A stretch of DNA of 64,000 nucleotides, from NCBI GenBank assembly GCA_964434165.1, contig CAYSUS010000027.1:13629-77628 (forward strand), written 5' to 3'. The translations under genes and the position numbers were made by a program. Positions 25,572 through 32,414 of this stretch are shown here, one piece after another (position 1 is the stretch's first letter; the number at the start of each line of letters is the position of its first letter). Below the pieces are notes generated by a model, which was given only the letters and a program-made list of their open reading frames with translations, did not search any database and was not told the origin of the DNA. Source of the stretch: CAYSUS01 sp964434165. Its GTDB lineage: Bacteria; Planctomycetota; Planctomycetia; Pirellulales; Thermoguttaceae.

Positions 25572-27067
25572 TGGGCCACTTCTTTCACTTCATCAAGTGT
25601 GGTCGGCAAGATGCCGGGAATGTGTCGTACGATATCGTTGCGGAGCTCAACCGGCATCCGATTGCGAGGCTGCTGGAGAATCTCCCGGTATCGACGGTGC
25701 GCTGCAGCCAGGGCCCCTGCCTCCGCGTCTTCCATCGGATAGCGAGAGTAGACCGGATCTCGGCTGGGGAGCGGAAGGTTGTACATGTACGTCTTGTGAC
25801 TCGAGGCCATGACTTCTCGCACCAACGAGGCCACCTCTTCGCGGCGGCCGTCGCTGATCGTCGCGTCCTCGAGCGTCCGCTTGACCAGGTCGATCTGGGC
25901 GTTGTCCAGGATGGCCTGTTCCGGACAGAAGACGTTGGTTCGTTCGAGCAGGCCGAAAGCGTAGTGGACGTATTGCGCTCCCGAGGCCGGCACGGAGAGC
26001 AGGGTGAGCATCTTCTCGACCGTCGCCTGGATGCCGGGCGCGGACGCATCGGCGACGCCCGCCGTCGAGTAGCACGGCAGCCGGTAGTGTCGAGCCATCT
26101 GGGCGCAATCGAGATTGTAGTGCACGAACTCGGGCGCCGCGTACATGTCGTTGAGGTTGTCCAGCCGCGTTCGCACCGGCACCGCTCCGTACAGGACCGG
26201 TGCCCCGGGAGCAACGAGTTGGTTGAGGGCCACGCCGGCCAGCAACTCCGCGTTGATCTGGGCTACCATGCCGAACTCGTCGAACGGGCCGGTGGCACCG
26301 CCCATGGGGCAACTGGAGATCACCACCGGGACTCGTCGCTTGGAGATCTCGATCAGCTTTGCAGCCGTATCGCTGACCATCTGCAAGGGACTCTTGATCA
26401 CGCAGGTGATGAACGACAGGACGGGGTTCTCTCGGAATGCTCCTTCCCCGCCCGCCACCATGTGGCCCAACCGCATCACGTCGTCGAGGGCCTCCAGGGT
26501 CGTCAACCCGGCCTGAACATGCTTGCTGATGTTGCTGAAGCTGGTAAAGAACTGGTTGACGTCCTTGTTCGCCTCAACGATGCCCTCATCCTGGATATTG
26601 ACGTTGCGGATGAAGAAGTCGAGGTGCTCCAGGTTTTCGCAGAGATGGGCCGAGTTGCCCAACCGCTCGACCGAACCGGCCAGGCGCGTGAGCTTCGGCC
26701 GCGAAGCTTCGAAGGCTACGTCGAGCCAGATGTTGGTCTCCGAACCGCTGCCGAAGCGCACGCGAGGCTCGTGGGCGTCCAGCACGAGGCGATTCGACGG
26801 TTCTCGGGCCCCCAGGACGACCGTCGAGGGCGCCGTGCTGAGCGCCTTGTCCAGAAGCGGAGTCAAGATGCGAACGCGAGCGCAGTCTCCGGCATCTTCG
26901 ACCAGCGCCCCGGCGCTGCGATAAACCTCGGCCGCCTCTGCGCTGTAGCACAGCAGACCGGGATCTTCCAGCAGGTCTCGCGATACGCTGTCGATCAGTT
27001 CGATCTGGGTCTCGGACAGTCGGCAGTGTGGTCGGACCAAAACGCCTTCGCGTTGCGGTTGGAGCAC
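25568..27067 (-). CDS. MttB-family (trimethylamine methyltransferase superfamily) protein, non-pyrrolysine
   Basis: About 499 aa from a GTG at 27067, chosen because GAAGGA lies eight bases upstream and the length then equals the family norm. Family blocks include FFTSFSNISKHVQAGL, MVAGGEGAFRENPVLSFITC, SPLQMVSDT, VVISSCPMGGATGPF, INAELLAGVALNQL and GLLERTNVFCPEQAILDN. The frame is continuous through the TIM barrel, so there is no in-frame TAG (pyrrolysine) as in true trimethylamine enzymes. Known non-Pyl relatives demethylate quaternary amines such as glycine betaine with a corrinoid partner; none is encoded nearby. It follows a paralogue by 38 bp and overlaps the next gene. Confidence 0.88.
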   Translation of the reverse strand: MLQPQREGVLVRPHCRLSETQIELIDSVSRDLLEDPGLLCYSAEAAEVYRSAGALVEDAGDCARVRILTPLLDKALSTAPSTVVLGAREPSNRLVLDAHEPRVRFGSGSETNIWLDVAFEASRPKLTRLAGSVERLGNSAHLCENLEHLDFFIRNVNIQDEGIVEANKDVNQFFTSFSNISKHVQAGLTTLEALDDVMRLGHMVAGGEGAFRENPVLSFITCVIKSPLQMVSDTAAKLIEISKRRVPVVISSCPMGGATGPFDEFGMVAQINAELLAGVALNQLVAPGAPVLYGAVPVRTRLDNLNDMYAAPEFVHYNLDCAQMARHYRLPCYSTAGVADASAPGIQATVEKMLTLLSVPASGAQYVHYAFGLLERTNVFCPEQAILDNAQIDLVKRTLEDATISDGRREEVASLVREVMASSHKTYMYNLPLPSRDPVYSRYPMEDAEAGALAAAHRRYREILQQPRNRMPVELRNDIVRHIPGILPTTLDEVKEVAQ

Positions 27068-27105
27068 GGAGTTGTCCTTCTCTCGGCTGCTTGACAGCGA
27101 GTGTT

Positions 27106-28563
27106 CTATGTGCTGACGATTTCGGGGAACGCCTTCAGGACTTCGTCTCGCAGACCGGTTGCCAGTTTGCTGCTTCCCGAGGACGACCTGAACTCTCTGA
27201 CCTGCGTCTTGGCCCGCGCGAGCGCGCTGTCGTCCGGCGACATGGAGCCTCGCTTGTGGCGGTTGGCCAGTTCCGGAACGAAGAACTCTTCGCGCATGTG
27301 TCGCACGGTGTGCTCTTCGGTCATGAAGTCTGCGCCGGGGCCCTTCTCGATCATCAAGCCGGTTGCCAGGGTCTCGTCGGTGACCTCGATCCCGCGCAAC
27401 ACGCGTTGGCACATCCCGAGGATCTCGTTATCCATCACCAGCTTCTCGTACGAGACAGTCAAATCCGACTCCATCAGTCCCGCGATGTCGTGGATGTAGT
27501 TCGCCCCGGACATGGCTACCAAGAGGCTCGACATGGCACTCTCGTAAGCCGCCTGAATGTCCACGTCCTTCGAGTCGGTGGTCCCCCCGGTCGAGTAGAG
27601 CGGGATCTCAAAATGTTGGGCCATCTGTGCCACCGCGGCATTGATCATGGCCCGCTCGATCGGCCCCCCCAGGTGGTCCATCGTGCGGAGATTCGTGATC
27701 GACCCCACGCTGCCGCAGATCCCGGGCGCCCCCTTGTTCACGCACTGCACCAGCGCAATCCCTGCAAGCGTCTCGGCGACGTGGGTCAACACGTTGCCGG
27801 CAAGCGTGATCGGCGAAGTGGTGCCGCAGATCGGTTCCGTGGGAACCACCACCGGCAGCCCTTCCCGGGCCAGATAGCAGGTCATCTCGCCGTAGTCGTC
27901 GTCGATCTTCATCGGGCTGATGATCAGCGTGATGAACGACACGAACGGCTTGTCTCGCAGCGCATCCGCACCGCCGGCGATCATCTGCGCCATGCGGACG
28001 ACCTTCCGGCAGCCTTCCAGCGAGTAGATTCCGCCCATGACGTGCTTGGTCGTGTGGTCGAGGGCGTGAAAGAACCGGTTGGCGTCGATGTGGTCCTTGT
28101 TCTCGATCTCGTTGGGGAAGACGTTGATCGTGAAAGCGTGGATGTTCTGCAGGGCGTCGACCATCCTGGCGTTGAGAACCACGTCCTCAACGGTTGACGG
28201 CCGACGCTCGCCGGTGTCCGGATCGAGCACGTAAATGGCCGTGCCGCCCGTGGCATAGTGGACGCGATCTCTCTCGAGCACGACGTCGTGTTCGCCGTCA
28301 CGGGAAGACAAGGTGATTGACGAGGGATTCGAAGCGATCGCGTCTTCGACCAGCGAGCGGGGCAGTCGAACCACGCGGCTTTCGGTGTCGGCACGAGCAC
28401 CCGCTGCCTGGAAGGCCTCCATGGCCGTGTCCGAGTACACGGCCATTCCCGATTGCGCCAGGACTTCCAGCGCCGCGCCTGCAATCCGTTCTACACCGTC
28501 TGCGTCCAGTGGCCGAAAGGGGGAAGCCGGGATTCCCGGTACCTGATGCTTGAGCTTCTTCAA
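27106..28563 (-). CDS. Second MttB-family protein, non-pyrrolysine
   Basis: About 485 aa. A TTG at 28563 is the chosen start: AAGGA lies seven bases before it, it begins four bases after the asnB stop, and the length fits the family; the ATG at 28626 would overlap asnB and add unrelated residues. Family blocks include RFFHALDHTTKHVMGGIYS, MIAGGADALRDKPFVSFITL, PVVVPTEPICGTTSPITLAGNV, HVAETLAGIALVQ and MSGANYIHDIAGLMESDLTVS. No TAG interrupts the frame. It is clearly paralogous to the neighbouring copy but well diverged, so the two may form a heteromer or act in sequence. Substrate and methyl donor or acceptor unknown. Confidence 0.88.
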   Translation of the reverse strand: MKKLKHQVPGIPASPFRPLDADGVERIAGAALEVLAQSGMAVYSDTAMEAFQAAGARADTESRVVRLPRSLVEDAIASNPSSITLSSRDGEHDVVLERDRVHYATGGTAIYVLDPDTGERRPSTVEDVVLNARMVDALQNIHAFTINVFPNEIENKDHIDANRFFHALDHTTKHVMGGIYSLEGCRKVVRMAQMIAGGADALRDKPFVSFITLIISPMKIDDDYGEMTCYLAREGLPVVVPTEPICGTTSPITLAGNVLTHVAETLAGIALVQCVNKGAPGICGSVGSITNLRTMDHLGGPIERAMINAAVAQMAQHFEIPLYSTGGTTDSKDVDIQAAYESAMSSLLVAMSGANYIHDIAGLMESDLTVSYEKLVMDNEILGMCQRVLRGIEVTDETLATGLMIEKGPGADFMTEEHTVRHMREEFFVPELANRHKRGSMSPDDSALARAKTQVREFRSSSGSSKLATGLRDEVLKAFPEIVST

Positions 28564-28567
28564 CCGT

Positions 28568-30154
28568 CTATCCTTGGGTTTTTCCTGTCGTGCATGCGGG
28601 AGCCTCGCTGCACGGTTGCGCCCCATCGTGTTCACTGCCGAACCGGCCGCTCGACCAACGCGCGACGTTCTCGACGACGAACTGGGCCCCTGGATACGCA
28701 TCGCAGAGGACCTTGTGGTACGCGGACTCCTCGTGGGAACGAAGGGCCGCGGAGGGGTGTCGTTCGGCATACTCCGCAAGTCCATTGGCGGGAAGCCAGC
28801 GATCGAGGCCGAGACCCGCAATCAGTTCAGCCGTCCCACTGCCTTCGTCGAACTGTTCCTTGTCGCGCCACACGATCTCCCGCGGCAGAAGGTCCTCGCA
28901 CGCCTTGCGAAGAATCCACTTCTCGACCGAGCGGCCGTCGGGGTTGCGGCGGAGCTTCCACTCGGCGGGGATACGTTGGGCCAAGGCAATCATGGCGACG
29001 TCGAGGAACGGCACTCGGGCTTCAATACTATGGGCCATCGTCAGACGATCCACCCGTTGTAGATTGATGTTGTGCAGGGCACCGATGGATCGTCGCAACT
29101 CCCGTTGCAACTCGTCCGCCCCGGCGATCTCGCGGTGGTATCGGTACCCCGCGTACAGCTCATCGGCGCCCTCACCCGTGAGGATGACCTTCACTCGCTC
29201 GGCGGCCAAGCGGGCGGTGAAGTAGGTAGGGATGGCGCTGCGCACCAGGTCTTGATCGTACGATTCCAGGTAATAGATGATCTTCGGCAGCAGCCGGAGG
29301 ACCTCGTCCCGGTTCAAGACGTACTCGTGATGCGTGGTGTCCAGGTGGCGGGCAACCCGTCGCGCCGCCGCCAGGTCGCGGCTCCCCTCGAAACCGACGG
29401 AGAACGTATGCAGACGATCCATGTGGCGCCGGGCGATCGCGCAGATGATGCTCGAATCGAGGCCGCCTGACAGGAACGCGCCCAACGGCACGTCGCTCAT
29501 CAATCGCTTGCCGACGGCGGCCTCCAGCGTCTGGCGAAGTTGCCCCGCGGCCTCATCGATACTGTCAAATCGGCCTTCCTCGGTGGGTTGAGGGACCTCG
29601 TAGAATCGGCGGTAGCCGCGAGCCGAGTGGAAGGAAGTGCCCGGCGGGAACTCCCGCACATCGTCGGCAATCCTGGCCAAGGCCTTCTGCTCCGAAGCGA
29701 AGCACCAGTGCCCGTCGCGTCGGCCGGTGTAGAGCGGCTTGATCCCGATGGGGTCGCGCGCGGCGAACACGTGATCGCCGTCGGCGATCACAAAGGCAAA
29801 CATCCCGTCCAATGCCGCAGCCGACGACTCCCGGGCCTGCTGAAACAGATGGAGAATCGTCTCCGAGTCACTGTGGGTTCGAAACGTAGTATTGCCCGAG
29901 AGCGTGTGGTTCAATGCACGGAAGTTGTAGACTTCTCCGTTGGCCACCAGGGCAGAGGCATCCGAGTCGCCGAGGATGGGCTGCTTGCCGCCGGCGGGAT
30001 CCATGATCGCCAGTCGGCGATGGCCCAGCATCCCGCGCGATCCCGGAGCAATGAAGGTCCCATCCGAGTCCGGGCCGCGATGCACCATCCGCCCCATCAT
30101 GGTACGGATGGCGCCTTCATCAGCTTGACCCCAGATTCCAGCAATTCCACACAT
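28568..30154 (-). CDS. asnB: Asparagine synthetase, glutamine-hydrolysing
   Basis: 528 aa. It starts MCGIAG, so the N-terminal Cys nucleophile of class II glutamine amidotransferases is intact; the glutamine-pocket residues are also present (HRR near 45-47, NGE at 72-74, SDSE at 95-98). The C-terminal synthetase domain has the PP-loop SGGLDSS (229-235), GEGADELYAGY and MAHSIEARVPFLD. The expected reaction is transfer of glutamine ammonia to an adenylated acid, aspartate in the classical enzyme. In this operon, beside two MttB-like proteins and a methyltransferase, the acceptor may be another carboxylate; that is inference. It is 51 bp behind the AsnB-like gene and 4 bp ahead of mttB. Confidence 0.93.
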   Translation of the reverse strand: MCGIAGIWGQADEGAIRTMMGRMVHRGPDSDGTFIAPGSRGMLGHRRLAIMDPAGGKQPILGDSDASALVANGEVYNFRALNHTLSGNTTFRTHSDSETILHLFQQARESSAAALDGMFAFVIADGDHVFAARDPIGIKPLYTGRRDGHWCFASEQKALARIADDVREFPPGTSFHSARGYRRFYEVPQPTEEGRFDSIDEAAGQLRQTLEAAVGKRLMSDVPLGAFLSGGLDSSIICAIARRHMDRLHTFSVGFEGSRDLAAARRVARHLDTTHHEYVLNRDEVLRLLPKIIYYLESYDQDLVRSAIPTYFTARLAAERVKVILTGEGADELYAGYRYHREIAGADELQRELRRSIGALHNINLQRVDRLTMAHSIEARVPFLDVAMIALAQRIPAEWKLRRNPDGRSVEKWILRKACEDLLPREIVWRDKEQFDEGSGTAELIAGLGLDRWLPANGLAEYAERHPSAALRSHEESAYHKVLCDAYPGAQFVVENVARWSSGRFGSEHDGAQPCSEAPACTTGKTQG

Positions 30155-30205
30155 ACTCTGCGCTCGTTGTCTTTCGTCTATCCCTTAAGGAACGCCGCGG
30201 ACGAC

Positions 30206-31723
30206 CTACAAGGTTATCCACTGGCCGACCGTCTCCACGGCCCGCTCCGCTCCAAAGTGCTCCGTGAAAATCCGGAAGTAGAAGTACTCCTCTTTGCTGC
30301 GTAGCAGCGGGTGCTTCTCGCATGCCTCAGCGAACACCCCGTCATCCACCGCGTCCTCGAAGTAGGCGGGCAGCACGCCGGCCGAGCCCGAGCCTTGCGA
30401 GAACTCCTGCTTGCCCCGCCACACAATGGACGCCGGCAAGTCGGACTCATAGGCCTTGCGGAAGATCCACTTCTCAATCCTCCCGTCACCTTCCGGCTTC
30501 TGCTTGTATTGCGGCGGGATGCGCAGCGCGTAGTCGAGCAGCTCGCCTGAGATCAGCGGCGCGACCACACGGACCGAGTGGCACTGGTTCATGCGGTCAA
30601 GTCGCAGCGAGGCGTTGCTATGCAGGTAGCCGAGGCATTCGATCTGCTTGGCCGCAAGCTGTTCCAGTGGGAAGTCCTTGAGGTAGGTGTAGCCACAGAA
30701 GATCTCATCTCCCCCTTCGCCAGAAAGCAGCACCTCAATGCCCTCTTCGCTGGCCCACCGGGAAATCAGGTAGTTGGAGACCGAACTCCTTACGAGCGAG
30801 GGGTCGAAGGATTCCAGGCAGTAAATCACTTCCGGAAGAGCGTCGAGGATCTCGTTCAAATCGACAATCAACTCTTGGTGGTCGGAACCGATGTGCTCAG
30901 CCATCGTGCGGGCGTGGCGGATGTCGCCGCTCTCGCCCACGCCCATGGCAAATGTCTTCAGGCGAGCCCCATCGCCGAACTTCTCCTTGCCAAGCCGGCT
31001 CGACAACAGGCAAATCACACTGCTGTCCATGCCGCCGCTGAGTAGGGCCGCGGTCGGGCGGACGAAGTCGACGCGATTGCGAACGCTGCGCTGAATGATG
31101 CCCCGGATCCGCTCGGTGATCCCTGGAAGGTCGCTCTCCGTGGGTCCGGGCGGCTCGGCCAGTTCGGCGTAGCGGGTAAGACCGCCATCGGAGTCCATGA
31201 AATGGCCCTCCGGGAACTCGCGTATGTCATCCGTGACTGCCCGAAGGCTCTTCAACTCCGAGGCGAGATAAGTTGTGCCGTTCTTTCGACCATAGAAGAG
31301 GGTCTTGATTCCCAGCAGATCTCTGGCGGCGAAGAGACTCGCACCATCGGAAATCACCAGCGCGAAGATGGTGTCGCCCAAGAAGCGGACCATCTCGTGG
31401 CCGTGCTTACGATAGAGTTCCAGCAACAGACGCTCTTCTCGAAACGGTCCGTCCGGAATCCCATGTTCGTCCGCCAAGGTCGCCCAGTTGCCCATTTGGC
31501 CGTCGTAGCAGATACTCGTGCCATCGCCGAGCGACGTGGAGACAGGCAATTGCGCCCGATCTGAGCCTGGGAGGAGGTCGCCGCTGGCATGATTCTGGGC
31601 CAGGACGGCGCGGCCACGCTGGGCGAGACCAGATAGGGTGGGGCCTCGATGTTGGATCTTCGCAAGCATCCTCTCCACGTCATCACGATTCGGCTGACCA
31701 TACGCAACCACGAAACCGCTCAT
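30206..31723 (-). CDS. AsnB-like protein with a dead glutaminase site
   Basis: 505 aa from the ATG at 31723, preceded by a full TGGAGGTGAT Shine-Dalgarno. It aligns position by position with the AsnB downstream, but the N-terminus is MSGF instead of MCGI: the catalytic Cys2 is Ser (codon AGC). The glutamine pocket is also gone (NGE becomes DGQ at 74-76, SDSE becomes REER at 95-98). The synthetase domain is intact: SGGMDSS at 229-235, GEGGDEIFCGY, and the C-terminal lysine region WIFRKAYE. It should therefore still bind ATP and form an acyl-adenylate but not make ammonia from glutamine. It may use free ammonia, receive it from AsnB, or use another nucleophile. First gene of the operon. Confidence 0.9.
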   Translation of the reverse strand: MSGFVVAYGQPNRDDVERMLAKIQHRGPTLSGLAQRGRAVLAQNHASGDLLPGSDRAQLPVSTSLGDGTSICYDGQMGNWATLADEHGIPDGPFREERLLLELYRKHGHEMVRFLGDTIFALVISDGASLFAARDLLGIKTLFYGRKNGTTYLASELKSLRAVTDDIREFPEGHFMDSDGGLTRYAELAEPPGPTESDLPGITERIRGIIQRSVRNRVDFVRPTAALLSGGMDSSVICLLSSRLGKEKFGDGARLKTFAMGVGESGDIRHARTMAEHIGSDHQELIVDLNEILDALPEVIYCLESFDPSLVRSSVSNYLISRWASEEGIEVLLSGEGGDEIFCGYTYLKDFPLEQLAAKQIECLGYLHSNASLRLDRMNQCHSVRVVAPLISGELLDYALRIPPQYKQKPEGDGRIEKWIFRKAYESDLPASIVWRGKQEFSQGSGSAGVLPAYFEDAVDDGVFAEACEKHPLLRSKEEYFYFRIFTEHFGAERAVETVGQWITL

Positions 31724-31889
31724 ATCACCTCCAGAATCCGCTGGCCCCTGTTCAGGTGCATGCCCCGTGGCTCCAGGGGCCGCTAAGCAGGAGGCGCCTG
31801 CCTCCACGAGTGGCGAGCGCGACTGGCCGCAACCGCCATCTTCTGGATGACACCGCAGGCCCTAAACACCTGCGGTGCTTATGCTTGTG
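31724..31889 (-). promoter_or_regulatory. Structured 5' leader of the asn/mttB operon, candidate cis-regulatory RNA
   Basis: Between the predicted start of transcription and the first gene the minus-strand RNA has several strong hairpins: CACCGCAGG/CCTGCGGTG with a 9-nt loop (31851-31877), CATC/GATG (31838-31850), GGAGGC-AGGC-GCCTCC (31790-31805), and GGCCCCTG/CAGGGGCC (31743-31781). Inside the last, GCCCC/GGGGC (31762-31766 with 31776-31780) can form instead, so two folds exclude each other. The GCCTCC arm is also complementary to the GGAGG Shine-Dalgarno at 31728-31732. This is what a riboswitch or attenuator acting on translation could look like. I match it to no known class (no clear B12 box, SAM or glutamine motif). 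Confidence 0.45.
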
Positions 31890-31895
31890 CCGACA

Positions 31896-31924
31896 AGTCT
31901 AGCCGCTCGCGTCCCTTGCGTCAA
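31896..31924 (-). promoter_or_regulatory. Sigma-70-type promoter of the asn/mttB operon
   Basis: On the minus strand TTGACG (complement of 31919-31924) and TAGACT (complement of 31896-31901) are separated by exactly 17 bp. Transcription would begin near 31889, about 165 nt before the first ATG. Confidence 0.6.
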
Positions 31925-32414
31925 CCCGCCAGGCAGCGACGCTGGGCCTTTCATCCCGCTTCGATTCGCGGCAATCCACGGCGAATTCGACCAACCGGTG
32001 GCGAGGACCGTGGCACCACACCGAGCACCTTGGGCGAAGAGAGCACCGCAAAGAGAGCCGGAGCGGGGCGTTCTCGTCTCGGCTCGGGCCGAGGAGGTTA
32101 CTCGTTTCGCAGCTCCTTGTTGGAATTCCGAGTGCTTGGGCAATTCAACATGCCCGTCAGGCTTCTCAAGGGCAGGCCAGCCCCCTCACGACGACCGCCG
32201 AGTCCCCATGCTGGCTCTCGCCCCTGGGGTCCGTTCATGGCAGCTAACCACTCGTGACTCAGGTAGGATAGTTCACGCAGCGTGAACCGCACATTCTTCG
32301 GTGCCGTCTGCCCGACCGGTGCTGAAGACGAGTTGCATCCGGTTTGAACTGCCGCACTGAGTATCTTGGCGCGAGTGACCTTGCCCGGCTGCAGCTTCGC
32401 TTCTGCAAAGGAAC
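31925..32414. other. Intergenic region between the asn operon and the PPC gene
   Basis: About 490 bp without a supported gene. One clear hairpin, GTTCACG-CAG-CGTGAAC, lies at 32271-32287 and may help end transcription of the PPC gene, though no T run follows. I see nothing else I can name. Confidence 0.5.

Noticed and set aside
31724..31889. Cobalamin riboswitch ahead of the mttB-containing operon
   Set aside because: The function of the operon made it plausible, but I could not find a convincing B12 box or the conserved core; only generic hairpins are supported.
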